From Paramicrobacterium humi (GTDB lineage: Bacteria > Actinomycetota > Actinomycetes > Actinomycetales > Microbacteriaceae): a stretch of 64,000 bases of DNA. The DNA is taken from positions 1,488,001 through 1,552,000 of the forward strand of contig NZ_FNRY01000001.1 of the NCBI RefSeq assembly GCF_900105715.1. The letters are read 5' to 3'. The translations under genes and the position numbers were made by a program. Positions 51,979 to 60,192 of this stretch are shown piece by piece. Numbering within the stretch: position 1 is the first letter of the stretch; every line of letters begins with the position of its first letter. The notes under the pieces are model-generated. The model searched no databases. It was not told where the DNA came from and was given only the letters and a program-made list of their open reading frames with translations.

Positions 51979-53295
51979 CTAGACCAGAGCCTTCTTGCTC
52001 ACGATGGGCTTGCGCACGAGCACCGTGTACGCCACGGCGGCGAGCGCTGCGATGATGCCGCCGATGATGAATGACGGCGCGTAGGAGCCGGTCGCGTCAG
52101 CGATGATGCCCGTGAGCAGCGGAGCGAAGGCGCCGCCGAAATAACCGCCGAAGTTCTGAATCGCGCCGATCGAGGCGACCTGGGACTGATCGACGATGTC
52201 ACCGGGCATGGCCCATGCGGCGGCCTGCATCGTGGCCACGAAGCCGAGAGCGATCGTCATGACGAGAATCGCAAGCGGAAGGGCGTCGACCGAGGGGATG
52301 ATACAGATCAGGATGCCGGAGACGATCGCTGCGACTGACATGACGTGTCGCTTGCTCTTCAGCGGGTCCTGACCGGCCCGCTTCGCGTATCGCGTCATGA
52401 CCCAACCTCCAGTGATGCCGAGCACGGCGGCGCCGAGGTAGGGGATGGCGGCGAGCCAGCCTGAGTTCGCGATGCTCACGCCGCGCTCTTCCTGCAGGTA
52501 CAGCGGCAGGAACACGATGAAGATGTTCCAGATCCAGATGACGCAGAAGAAGCCGGCCATCATTCCCCACGTCTGACGGTGAGTGAACAGGCGGAGCCAG
52601 GAGATCTTCGTCGCTTCAAGCTTCTGAGAGGTGCGTTCCGCCTCGATGTGCGCGCGCTCGGCTTCGCTGACGCGGCGGTGGGCCTCCGGCGAGCGGTAGA
52701 AGAGGTAGAAGGCAACGGCCAGAACGATGCCGGCGATGCCGAGGAAGATGAAGATCGCGTGCCAGCCAAGAGTCACCATGATGGCAGTGAGGATGGGCGG
52801 AGCGATTGCGGGACCCCACTTGGAACCGGAATCCCAGATGGCCGTGGCCTGCCCGCGCTCAGACCGTGGGAACCAGTCCGCCGTCAAGCGCGCGCTCGCC
52901 GGGCTGTTGGGCGCTTCCGCCATTCCCAGGAATACGCGGAACGTGATGAGGTGCCACATCTTCGTGCCGACGGACATGAGCGCCGTGGCGATGCTCCAGC
53001 CCGCGATAGCCACGAAGTACACCCGGCGCGCGCCGAGCTTATCGACGAGCCAGCCGGCCGGCAGCTGCGAGAACGCGTACGTCCAGGAGAACACCGTGCC
53101 GAGCAGGCCGATGTCTGTGCGAGTGAGGCCAAGATCGGTCATCATCTCGGGTGCGGCGATCGAGATGGCGCTTCGATCCATGTAGTTGAGGATCCCGGCG
53201 GCCAGCGCCCAGCCCAGAATCCACCAGCGCAGGTTCTTGATTGTCTTCCGCCCTGCCGACTCCTGCGTCGGCTGAGATTCGCGGATAGCGGTCAC
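51979..53295 (-). CDS. MFS transporter, anion:cation symporter (sugar acid) type
   Basis: A 438-residue, 12-helix transporter. ILNYMDRSAISIAAPEM starts helix 1, and GWLVDKLGARR is the DKxGxR loop. Further markers, GMAEAPNSPASARLTADWFPRSERGQA and a late QNFGGYFGGAFAPLLTGII, match the D-galactonate/glucarate/hydroxy-acid symporter branch. It starts at GTG 53295 with GGGAG upstream. It leads the operon with the hydroxyacid dehydrogenase. The divergent TIM-barrel operon and shared operator region suggest that both serve related acid sugars. Confidence 0.9.
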   Translation of the reverse strand: MTAIRESQPTQESAGRKTIKNLRWWILGWALAAGILNYMDRSAISIAAPEMMTDLGLTRTDIGLLGTVFSWTYAFSQLPAGWLVDKLGARRVYFVAIAGWSIATALMSVGTKMWHLITFRVFLGMAEAPNSPASARLTADWFPRSERGQATAIWDSGSKWGPAIAPPILTAIMVTLGWHAIFIFLGIAGIVLAVAFYLFYRSPEAHRRVSEAERAHIEAERTSQKLEATKISWLRLFTHRQTWGMMAGFFCVIWIWNIFIVFLPLYLQEERGVSIANSGWLAAIPYLGAAVLGITGGWVMTRYAKRAGQDPLKSKRHVMSVAAIVSGILICIIPSVDALPLAILVMTIALGFVATMQAAAWAMPGDIVDQSQVASIGAIQNFGGYFGGAFAPLLTGIIADATGSYAPSFIIGGIIAALAAVAYTVLVRKPIVSKKALV

Positions 53296-53327
53296 GTTTC
53301 ACTCCCTTGTGTGAGGACTGCAGAAAG

Positions 53328-53359
53328 GATCAAAGATCCCAGATCCTGGATCCTATAGG
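53328..53359. promoter_or_regulatory. GntR-type site A of the MFS/hydroxyacid dehydrogenase promoter
   Basis: GATCAAAGATC (53328-53338) is an imperfect palindrome, and CCTATAGG (53352-53359) is perfect; between them lies GATCC-type DNA. The same two elements occur at 53424-53441 and 61970-61998. The site is 33-64 bases upstream of the leftward MFS start and may overlap its promoter (TTGTTG, 16 bases, TATAGG on the lower strand). Confidence 0.65.
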
Positions 53360-53423
53360 GATTTGCCGGCGCGCAACAAGCTGCGCCGACGTCTTGCGCG
53401 ATCAATTTTTCGAGCTACTATTT

Positions 53424-53441
53424 CCTATAGGATCTTTGATC
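53424..53441. promoter_or_regulatory. GntR-type site B of the TIM-barrel/dehydrogenase operon promoter
   Basis: CCTATAGGATCTTTGATC: CCTATAGG (53424-53431) followed two bases on by CTTTGATC (53434-53441), which is the complement of GATCAAAG. It lies 48-65 bases upstream of the ATG at 53489. It repeats the two elements seen at 53328-53359 and 61970-61998 in a compact form. Confidence 0.65.
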
Positions 53442-53488
53442 GCTTCCCGAAGACCCGAGAAAACCCCAAACAATCGCAACGGAGCACC

Positions 53489-54424
53489 ATGTCGGAAAAG
53501 CCCGCATTCACCGCCGAGACCTGGCCCATCGCCACGTGCCTCCACGGATTCCCCTCGGTCGACAAGAACGGCGTCGCTATGCACGACGCCGATCCTCAGG
53601 TGTGGGACGACATGTTCGCCCAGATCGAGGACGTCGACTTCAACCTCGCCGAGCTGGCTGACAGCCACGTTCGCCCCGCCGACCTTGAGCCCTCGCGCCG
53701 CGACGAGTTCCTCTCGATCGCCAAGTCGCACGGCGTCGGCATCCCCTCCGTGCATCTGCAGCGCCAGAGCGTCATCATGCCGGGCCACGAAGAGCGCAAC
53801 CTCGAATACGCACACCGCACCATCGACGCGGCAGCGGAGTGGGGCATGGAGGTCTTCTCGACCGGCCTGCACCAGCCGTTCAGCGAGGCGCAGAAGAAGG
53901 CCCTGTGGTTCTGGACCGCTGAGGGCCCCAAGGACCCGGATGACCCCGAGGTCTGGAACGCGGCCGTCACTCGACTGCGCGAACTCGGCAAGCACGCCGG
54001 CGAGCTCGGCCTGCGCATGTCGCTCGAAATGTACGAGGACACGTACCTCGGCACTGCCGACAGCGCCGTGCGTCTCGTCGAGGAGATCGGCCTCGACAAC
54101 GTCGGTCTCAACCCCGACGTCGCCAACCTCATCCGACTGCACCGCCCCGTCGAGGACTGGCGCGAGCTGTTCGCCAAGACCCTGCCGTACGCGAACTACA
54201 TGCACGTCAAGAACTACACGCGCGACGAAGCCGGTGACGGCAGCTGGGCAACGTCCGTTCCTTCGACGATGGAGACCGGACTCATCAACTACCGTCAGGT
54301 CTTCCGCGACGCGGTCGCTCTCGGCTTCGACGGAATCATCCTCATGGAGCAGTACGGCGGCGACAGCCTCGGCGTCTGCGCCACGAACCAGAAGTACGTC
54401 CGGACCCTGCTGCCCAAGGCGTAA
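53489..54424 (+). CDS. Sugar isomerase/epimerase-like TIM-barrel protein
   Basis: A 311-residue AP-endonuclease-2-type barrel. Metal ligands are visible as Glu in LSLEMYEDTYL (~180), Asp/Asn in VGLNPDVANLI and His in MHVKNYT, and as Glu in ILMEQYGGDSLG near the end. Relatives isomerise or epimerise keto sugars and keto acids (for example OtnI or IolE-like enzymes). GGAG precedes ATG 53489. As the first gene of an operon with two dehydrogenases and an acid-sugar transporter, it probably isomerises an oxidised acid-sugar intermediate. The substrate is not known. Confidence 0.85.
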   Translation: MSEKPAFTAETWPIATCLHGFPSVDKNGVAMHDADPQVWDDMFAQIEDVDFNLAELADSHVRPADLEPSRRDEFLSIAKSHGVGIPSVHLQRQSVIMPGHEERNLEYAHRTIDAAAEWGMEVFSTGLHQPFSEAQKKALWFWTAEGPKDPDDPEVWNAAVTRLRELGKHAGELGLRMSLEMYEDTYLGTADSAVRLVEEIGLDNVGLNPDVANLIRLHRPVEDWRELFAKTLPYANYMHVKNYTRDEAGDGSWATSVPSTMETGLINYRQVFRDAVALGFDGIILMEQYGGDSLGVCATNQKYVRTLLPKA

Positions 54425-54445
54425 GAAACAAGGAAGAAGCACACA

Positions 54446-55408
54446 ATGAGCACTCGTACCATCGCCGTCGTCGGCTCCGGTTACATGGGCGGCGGCATCG
54501 CCCAGGTTCTCGCACTCGCCGGCTCGAAGGTTCTCATCGCCGACATCTCCGAGGAGATCGCGAAGAAGAACTACGACCGTCTGATCGAAGAGGCCAAGCA
54601 GTTCGTCGCCGACGAGCTCTTCCCCGCCGACGCCGTCGAGCGCATCGAGGCCAACCTCTCGCCGGCGGCATCCATTGAAGAGGCCGTCGCGGACGCCGAC
54701 TTCATCGAGGAGGCCGTTCCCGAGAAGATCGAGATCAAGCACGACACGCTCCGTCGCATCAGCGCGGCCGCTCGTCCCGACGCGATCATCGGCTCGAACA
54801 CGTCCACGATCCTCATTGGCTCCCTCGCCGAGGCCGTGACGAACCCCGAGCGCTTCCTGGGCGTGCACTTCTCGAACCCGGCGCCGTTCATCCCCGGTGT
54901 CGAGCTCATCCCGCACGAGGGCACCGACGAGTCCGCCATCGAGACCGTCGAGCAGATCGTCGCCGAGACCGGCAAGGAGACCGCTCGTGTCAAGGACTCG
55001 ACCGGATTCGTGCTCAACCGCCTGCAGTACGCGCTGTTCCACGAGGCGACCCAGATCGTCGAAGAGGGCATCGCGACCCCCGAGGACATCGACACGATCG
55101 TCCGCACAACCTTCGGCTTCCGCCTCCCGGCCTTCGGTCCCTTCGCGATCGCCGACATGGCCGGTCTGGACGTCTACTCCTTCTGCTACGCCTCGCTCCA
55201 GACCCGTTGGCCTGAGCGGTTCGCCACGCCTGAGTCGCTCAAGGAGCTCGTCGACGCGGGCAAGTTCGGCACCAAGTCCGGCGCCGGCTACCTCGACGTT
55301 CCCGCCGATCGCACGCCGGAGCTCGTCGCCTACCGCAACAAGGCGTACGTCGCCATCAAGAAGCTCATGGACGAACTCGGTCCGGCCCCCATCCACCCGG
55401 CCAACTGA
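54446..55408 (+). CDS. 3-hydroxyacyl-CoA dehydrogenase-like NAD-dependent dehydrogenase
   Basis: A 320-residue protein with VGSGYMGGGIAQVLA (NAD loop, ~9-23), SNTSTILI and VHFSNPAPFIPGVEL with the catalytic His, and a C-terminal dimer domain. The length and single-domain form match L-gulonate 3-dehydrogenase / carnitine dehydrogenase-like members rather than fatty-acid oxidation enzymes, and no thiolase or hydratase is nearby. In this operon it most plausibly oxidises the C3 hydroxyl of an acid sugar (inference). 21 bases follow the upstream gene. Confidence 0.88.
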   Translation: MSTRTIAVVGSGYMGGGIAQVLALAGSKVLIADISEEIAKKNYDRLIEEAKQFVADELFPADAVERIEANLSPAASIEEAVADADFIEEAVPEKIEIKHDTLRRISAAARPDAIIGSNTSTILIGSLAEAVTNPERFLGVHFSNPAPFIPGVELIPHEGTDESAIETVEQIVAETGKETARVKDSTGFVLNRLQYALFHEATQIVEEGIATPEDIDTIVRTTFGFRLPAFGPFAIADMAGLDVYSFCYASLQTRWPERFATPESLKELVDAGKFGTKSGAGYLDVPADRTPELVAYRNKAYVAIKKLMDELGPAPIHPAN

Positions 55409-55440
55409 GCGTCAGAAAGCACAACGAGAGAGAGATCGCA

Positions 55441-56208
55441 ATGACTGCCTTCCCTGAATCGAAGACCGTCGTCCTCACGGGCGCGGCGTCACCGCGCGGC
55501 ATCGGCCGCGCATCGGCTCACTACCTCGCCGAGCGCGCCTGGAACATCGGAATCATCGACCTCGATGCGGATGCGGCGAAGGCCGTCGCCGCTGAGATCG
55601 CGGAGCAGCACGGAGTGAAAGCCGCCGGTGCCGGCGCGAACGTGGCCGACGAGGCGCAGGTCCGTGCTGCATTCGACGAGCTCGAGGCCGAGCTTCCCCA
55701 GCTCGTCGCGCTCGTGAACCTGGCCGGCGTCTCCTCGCCGGTCCCGTACCTCGAGGTCACGCCGGAGGAGTGGAACCGTGTCATGAACATCAACATGAAT
55801 GGCGTCCACTACGCCACGCGCCGCGCCGTCGAGTCGATGGTCAAGAACGGCGTAGGCCGCGTCGTCAGCCTGTCCTCCGTCTCCGCCCAGCGCGGCGGCG
55901 GCACGTTCAGCAAGACGGTGTACTCGGCAGCCAAGGCCGGCGTCATCGGCTTCTCCCGCAGCGTCGCTCGTGAGCTCGGTCAGGAGGGCGTCACCGTGAA
56001 CGTGATCTCGCCCGGACCGATCGACACCGACATCATGGGCGGAACCCTCACCGATGAGCGCAAGGAGAAGATGGCAGCAGACGGTGTTCTGCCGCGCATC
56101 GGAACCCCGCGCGACATCGCCGCAGCCATTGCCTACCTCATCAGCGAGGACGCCGGATTCGTGACGGGCCAGACCCTGAACGTCGACGGCGGCCTCTACA
56201 TGCACTGA
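55441..56208 (+). CDS. SDR family oxidoreductase (acid-sugar operon)
   Basis: A 255-residue classical SDR. It has TGAASPRGIGRA (~13-24), acidic GIIDLDADA after beta-2 suggesting NAD, NLAGVSSP, catalytic Ser in SLSSVSAQ, and Tyr/Lys in VYSAAKAG. TGQTLNVDGGLYMH closes the protein. The AGAGxNVAD segment is typical. It follows the 3-hydroxyacyl-CoA-dehydrogenase-like gene by 32 bases and probably gives the second oxidation or reduction in the pathway. A minor oddity is the extra Pro-Arg in the Gly-rich loop, seen in several sugar-acid SDRs. Confidence 0.9.
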   Translation: MTAFPESKTVVLTGAASPRGIGRASAHYLAERAWNIGIIDLDADAAKAVAAEIAEQHGVKAAGAGANVADEAQVRAAFDELEAELPQLVALVNLAGVSSPVPYLEVTPEEWNRVMNINMNGVHYATRRAVESMVKNGVGRVVSLSSVSAQRGGGTFSKTVYSAAKAGVIGFSRSVARELGQEGVTVNVISPGPIDTDIMGGTLTDERKEKMAADGVLPRIGTPRDIAAAIAYLISEDAGFVTGQTLNVDGGLYMH

Positions 56209-56219
56209 TCGTGAACATC

Positions 56220-56318
56220 ATGGGCGAATGGTCTAAATCTCGCATCATCTTCCTCGCCATCGGGGTCATCCTCGTCGGCGTCGGGGTCTGGATGATCCTT
56301 CCCAGCCTGTTCAACTAG
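56220..56318 (+). CDS. Tiny single-pass membrane protein within the acid-sugar operon
   Basis: 32 codons from ATG 56220 (35 if the GTG at 56211 is used), ending at TAG 56316-56318. It starts MGEWSKSR and has one strong hydrophobic helix (IIFLAIGVILVGVGVWMIL) with a short end (PSLFN). The Lys/Arg before the helix predicts the N terminus inside. It sits three to twelve bases after the SDR stop and 60 before the transporter, in the same transcript. It may be an accessory peptide of the transporter. No clear ribosome site is seen, so coupled translation is assumed. Confidence 0.5.
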   Translation: MGEWSKSRIIFLAIGVILVGVGVWMILPSLFN

Positions 56319-56378
56319 CAGGCAATCTCTACCCCCACAACACATCAACCCCCTTTCCCTACTCAAAGGAGAGCAGAC

Positions 56379-57758
56379 GTGTCAACGTCAGATTCACGAG
56401 CGGGCCTCGCATCAACGAGCAACCCGCATCTCAAATCCGCGATCTCGAAGGCCGCCAAGCATCTCATGCCGATGCTTGTCATCCTCTACTTCGTGGCGTT
56501 CCTCGACCGCACGAATGTCGGTTTCGCTGAAGAGGCGCTCCAGGTCGACCGGGGCGTGTCCGATGGTGCCTTCGCCCTCGGCGCGGGGATCTTCTTCATC
56601 GGCTACGCGCTGTTCGAGATCCCCAGCAACCTGCTGCTGAAGAAGTTCGGCGCTCGCTTCTGGCTCGCCCGCATCGCCATCACGTGGGGCATCGTCGCGG
56701 CGATCTTCGCGTTCACGACGAACGACACCATGTTCATCATCCTGCGATTCCTTCTCGGTGTGACCGAGGCAGGACTCTTCCCGGGTGTGATCATGTACCT
56801 CTCGGAGTGGTTCCCGAACAAGGTGCGTGTGCAGATGATCGCGATCTTCTACCTCGCGCAGCCGTTCTCGCAGATGATCGGTGCGCCTCTCTCGGGCGGG
56901 CTCATCAGCGTCGGTGACGCGGTCACGCCGTGGCACGGCTGGCAGGTCATGTTCTTCGGCGAAGGCATCCTGGCCGTCATCGCCGGTATCGCATCACTGT
57001 TCTTCCTGATCAACAGTCCACATGATGCCAAGTTCCTGAACGACGATGAGAAGGCTGCGCTTTCCGCGACGATGGAGCGAGAAGACTCTGCGCGTACCGA
57101 GGACGGCCCGTCCGGCGTCTGGCGCGCGATGGCGAACTGGAAGGTGTGGTACTTCACCATCATCTACTTCTGCCTCCAGATCGCGGTGTACGGCACGACG
57201 TTCTACCTCCCGCAGCAGGTCGCTGGCCTCATCGGCCAGAAGGTGGGCTGGCAGGTCGGTCTCGTGGCGGCCATCCCGTGGCTCGTCGGTCTGTTCGCGT
57301 GCTACTACGTCGGCCGCGCCGCCAACACGGTTCTGCGTCGCCGCAACTGGGGCACGATGTTCTACGTCGCGACCGGTCTCTGCATCCTCGGCTCCGCGTG
57401 GGCTGGAGCGGCGAACCTTCCGATTCTCGGCATCATGTTCATCACGCTCGCCGTGGCGAGCTTCCTCTCGGTCGGCCCGATCACCTGGGCGTACCCGACG
57501 GCATTCCTCACGGGGGCTGCCGCCGCGGCCGGTATCGGCCTGATCAACTCGCTCGGTAACCTCGGTGGATTCGTCGCGCCCCTTATGCGCACGGCGTTCA
57601 ACGAGGCCATGCCGACCGAGAGCGGCGCGTGGGGCGTTGTCTCACTCGGTGTGTTCGCGTTCCTCGCGGCCGTGATGATCTACTGCACCAAGTTCTTCCG
57701 TCAGGCCAAGTCGGACGAATTCCTCGAGACGACCGTCACCACGGCGGCGCCTCACTAA
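56379..57758 (+). CDS. MFS transporter, ACS (sugar acid/phthalate-like) type
   Basis: A 459-residue transporter. VAFLDRTNVGFAEEALQVD is the ACS helix-1 signature (DRxNIG). FEIPSNLLLKKFGARFWLARI and GVTEAGLFPGVIMYLSEWFP follow, then the partner half. GTG 56379 has AAAGGAG at good distance. It ends the rightward operon and is followed by a bidirectional terminator. The substrate is probably a C4-C6 acid sugar, judged by family and neighbours; it differs clearly from the leftward ACS transporter at 51979. Confidence 0.92.
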   Translation: MSTSDSRAGLASTSNPHLKSAISKAAKHLMPMLVILYFVAFLDRTNVGFAEEALQVDRGVSDGAFALGAGIFFIGYALFEIPSNLLLKKFGARFWLARIAITWGIVAAIFAFTTNDTMFIILRFLLGVTEAGLFPGVIMYLSEWFPNKVRVQMIAIFYLAQPFSQMIGAPLSGGLISVGDAVTPWHGWQVMFFGEGILAVIAGIASLFFLINSPHDAKFLNDDEKAALSATMEREDSARTEDGPSGVWRAMANWKVWYFTIIYFCLQIAVYGTTFYLPQQVAGLIGQKVGWQVGLVAAIPWLVGLFACYYVGRAANTVLRRRNWGTMFYVATGLCILGSAWAGAANLPILGIMFITLAVASFLSVGPITWAYPTAFLTGAAAAAGIGLINSLGNLGGFVAPLMRTAFNEAMPTESGAWGVVSLGVFAFLAAVMIYCTKFFRQAKSDEFLETTVTTAAPH

Positions 57759-57765
57759 GAGGTCA

Positions 57766-57817
57766 CACGAAACCAGCCGGGTCGGGCTTTTGGCGAGCAC
57801 CGACCCGGCTTTTCGTG
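57766..57817. terminator. Bidirectional terminator after the acid-sugar transporter
   Basis: AGCCGGGTCGG (57775-57785) and CCGACCCGGCT (57800-57810) form an 11-base stem. Outer CACGAAA (57766-57772) and TTTCGTG (57811-57817) extend it, with a two-base bulge, and supply U-rich ends on both strands. Confidence 0.8.
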
Positions 57818-58164
57818 TACCTGCAGGCAGAGCCGAAAGCTAGCCGACGCTGCCCGCGTCCCTCGGCACGGACCGCAGAAGCGGTGCCCCGTCGGTCGGG
57901 TGGAACCAACGGGAGATGTCGCCGATCGACGCGCAGTCGAAACGGGAAGAAGTCAGCTCGCAATGGTTGTCCCGAGTGAGAGGTGAGCACGTCGCGGTCG
58001 TCCCAGCGGAGAGCGGGGCACGAATCCCCACGCAGCTCGGCTGATCGATCGTCGAAGCGGCCGAGACCTGCGGCTCCGCCTAGCGACGAACGGGCTCTGC
58101 GGACACGACCAGCTCGGGGTGCGGCATACCGAGAGCCTCTTCGCCTCGGCTCTTCACACGTAGG
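57818..58164. other. Gap with no confident gene; possible decayed coding sequence
   Basis: About 350 bases between the terminator and the GntR gene. On the lower strand a 63-codon open stretch (58031 down to 57840) has a protein-like composition (CELTSSRFDCASIGD ... FHPTDGAPLLRS) but no ribosome site, and a second short stretch (GEEALGMPHPELVVSAEP, ending near 58080) is in another frame. They may be remnants of a gene once behind the GntR regulator. I could not assign them. Confidence 0.3.
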
Positions 58165-58878
58165 TCAGCGGGAGGCGTCGCGCCGAGAGCGCTCGCGCAC
58201 CTTCTCAACGTGATCGCGCATGGCCTGCGCTGCCGCTTCCGGGCCATCTGCGAGGGCTTCGATGATCGCACGGTGCTCGGCGACGGCCTCGTCGGCATCG
58301 CTCACACCCGTCATCACTGTCTGGCGCATGCGGTGCACGCGGGTCGAGATCGCCTCGGACATGTCGATGAGGAACGCGTTGTGGGTTCCCTCGAAGATCT
58401 GATGGTGGAAGTTCCAGTCGACGGCGAAGTACTCACGGATCAGATCCACCGGCATGTCGCCGTGGGAGTGGGCGGCACGCACGCGCTTGGTCACGGCGAT
58501 GTGCTCGTCGAGCGCGTGCTCGAGCACGGGCGTGAGGACATCTGCCTCGCGGGCTGCCAGAGCCGTCGCGCCGGTCTCGAGCACCAGTCGTGCATCGAAG
58601 AGCGACTCGAGCTGTCCGTCCGCAATCGGCGGGGCGACGCGATAGCCCTTGTGGGCCTCCCGCGTCACGAGTCCCGTGCGTTCCAGCTGCACGAGCGCTT
58701 CGCGCACGGGGGTCGGCGACACGCTGAGATCGCGGGCGATCGCGTCGATGGACAGCCGTGTCCCCGGTTCGATCTGCGAGCTCATGAGCATGTCGAGGAC
58801 GAGGTCGTAGACGCGGTCCCGCAGGCCGCGTCTCTCGAGGCTCGTCGAAGCTCCGATTGAGAAGATGGTGTCGGCCAT
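58165..58878 (-). CDS. GntR family regulator, FCD subgroup
   Basis: A 237-residue regulator. The N-terminal winged helix reads LSIDAIARDLSVSPTPVREALVQLERTGLV (~42-71). The FCD ligand domain has FDARLVLETGATALAA, YFAVDWNFHHQIFEGTHN and AVAEHRAIIEALADG, with the His/Asp metal ligands typical of FCD proteins. It is the last gene of the kinase/isomerase operon, 15 bases after the TpiA-like gene, so it is probably autoregulated. It is the obvious candidate to bind the CCTATAGG/GATCAAAG elements found at three promoters in this region, with an acid sugar or sugar phosphate as effector. Confidence 0.92.
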   Translation of the reverse strand: MADTIFSIGASTSLERRGLRDRVYDLVLDMLMSSQIEPGTRLSIDAIARDLSVSPTPVREALVQLERTGLVTREAHKGYRVAPPIADGQLESLFDARLVLETGATALAAREADVLTPVLEHALDEHIAVTKRVRAAHSHGDMPVDLIREYFAVDWNFHHQIFEGTHNAFLIDMSEAISTRVHRMRQTVMTGVSDADEAVAEHRAIIEALADGPEAAAQAMRDHVEKVRERSRRDASR

Positions 58879-58893
58879 GCGGTCTCCAGTTGG

Positions 58894-59688
58894 TCAGTGA
58901 GCCGTGCGGGCGGCATCCGCCGACGAGAGTGCATGCACCTCGTCGAGGATCGTCGCGACGGCAGCGGGATCGTGTGAGAAACGGCCAAGGAACAGCCCGT
59001 CGACATCGTCGCCGATCGTGCTGAGCAGGCCGGGACCCGCGCTTCCACCATAGATGACGGCAGAGCGCGGGAAATCCGTGAGGGAGCGCACGTGATCGCG
59101 GAGGCGCGAGCAGACCGCGCGAATGTAGTCGGGCGACGCCGGCTCGGAGGCTCCGATGGCCCAGAACGGCTCGTAGGCGACGATGACGCGGCCACCGTGC
59201 CCGGCCTCCCGGGCGAGGGAGAGCGCGTCATCGAGCTGGCGGATGCACTCGGCGGCGGCATCCGATGGGTCCTGTTTGTCGGCCTCGCCGATGCACAGGA
59301 CGGGCGCGAGACCGTTGCGCAGGGCGGCGTCGGTCTTCTGCCGGACGATCTCTTCCGTCTCGCCGAACAGTCGACGGCGTTCCGCGTGGCCGACTTCGAC
59401 GACGCGGCAGCCGAACTCGGCGATCTGCGCGCCGGACACCTCGCCCGTGAAGGCACCGGAGTCCTCGGTCGCGAGGTCCTGGGCGCCGACGGCCGCGAGA
59501 TCGCCGAGGATCTCGCGGGCCGCCGGAACCGAGAGATAGGAAGGAATGACGAACAGCTCGGCGTCCCCGTCGGCGATCGCGGTGTGCGAGCGTGCGATGT
59601 CAGCGACAGCGCGGCACCACTCGACGGTTCGTGCGTGGCTGAAGTACATCTTCAGGCTCACGCCGATCACATAAGGGGACGCCGACAC
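58894..59688 (-). CDS. TpiA-like ketotetrose/triose-phosphate isomerase (LerI-like)
   Basis: A 264-residue TIM barrel. The active-site Lys13 lies in VSLKMYF (NWKMN in true TpiA), His in VEVGHAERR, Glu in VAYEPFWAIGA and a phosphate loop in YGGSAGPGLL. The departure from NWKMN and GHSERR and the neighbours (RpiB-like isomerase, DAK kinase) match L-erythrulose-1-phosphate isomerases rather than glycolytic TpiA. It would convert L-erythrulose-1-phosphate to D-erythrulose-4-phosphate. Five bases separate it from the rpiB-like gene. Confidence 0.88.
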   Translation of the reverse strand: MSASPYVIGVSLKMYFSHARTVEWCRAVADIARSHTAIADGDAELFVIPSYLSVPAAREILGDLAAVGAQDLATEDSGAFTGEVSGAQIAEFGCRVVEVGHAERRRLFGETEEIVRQKTDAALRNGLAPVLCIGEADKQDPSDAAAECIRQLDDALSLAREAGHGGRVIVAYEPFWAIGASEPASPDYIRAVCSRLRDHVRSLTDFPRSAVIYGGSAGPGLLSTIGDDVDGLFLGRFSHDPAAVATILDEVHALSSADAARTAH

Positions 59689-59692
59689 GGTT

Positions 59693-60154
59693 CTACTCGC
59701 CTTCGTAGGCGCAGATCTCCTGCACCTTCTCGTTCGAGGCGCTCGTGGTGTCGAACTCGTACGTCAGCCACTCGCGCACGTTGCGGCGAGCGAGCTCGAG
59801 ACCGACGACGCGCTGGCCCATGCACAGCACCTGCGCGTTGTTCGACAGAACGCTGCGCTCGACCGAGTAGCTGTCGTGCGCGGTGACGGCGCGAACGCCC
59901 TTGACCTTGTTCGCCGCGATGGCGACGCCGAGCCCGGTGCCGCAGATCAGCACGGCACGGTCGGCCTCACCGCGGGCGACCATCTCGGCTGCCGTCGTCG
60001 CGATCGTCGGGTAGTTCGTGTGCCCATCGGCATCCACACCGACGTCCGTCACTGACGCGACGAGGTCGCTGCCCTCGAGGTCTTTCTTGATCGCTTCCTT
60101 GTAGTCGAATCCGGCATCATCCGAACCCACAACTACACGCCATGTCTTGGCCAT
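59693..60154 (-). CDS. rpiB: RpiB/LacAB-family sugar-phosphate isomerase (EryI-like)
   Basis: A 153-residue isomerase. It has [19 protein letters not shown], catalytic Cys in [14 protein letters not shown] (~72-85), [12 protein letters not shown] and [15 protein letters not shown], all diagnostic of RpiB. ATG 60154 has AAGGAG upstream; a GTG two codons earlier would clash with that site. In this operon it probably turns D-erythrulose-4-phosphate into D-erythrose-4-phosphate (EryI activity); general ribose-5-phosphate isomerase activity remains possible. Confidence 0.9.
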   Translation of the reverse strand: MAKTWRVVVGSDDAGFDYKEAIKKDLEGSDLVASVTDVGVDADGHTNYPTIATTAAEMVARGEADRAVLICGTGLGVAIAANKVKGVRAVTAHDSYSVERSVLSNNAQVLCMGQRVVGLELARRNVREWLTYEFDTTSASNEKVQEICAYEGE

Positions 60155-60192
60155 GACCACTCCTTACTCTTGTTATCTGTCTCTGGGAATCT

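Noticed and set aside
54446-55408. Fatty-acid beta-oxidation role for the 3-hydroxyacyl-CoA-dehydrogenase-like gene
   Set aside because: No thiolase, hydratase or acyl-CoA gene is nearby; single-domain length and acid-sugar neighbours favour a sugar-acid dehydrogenase.
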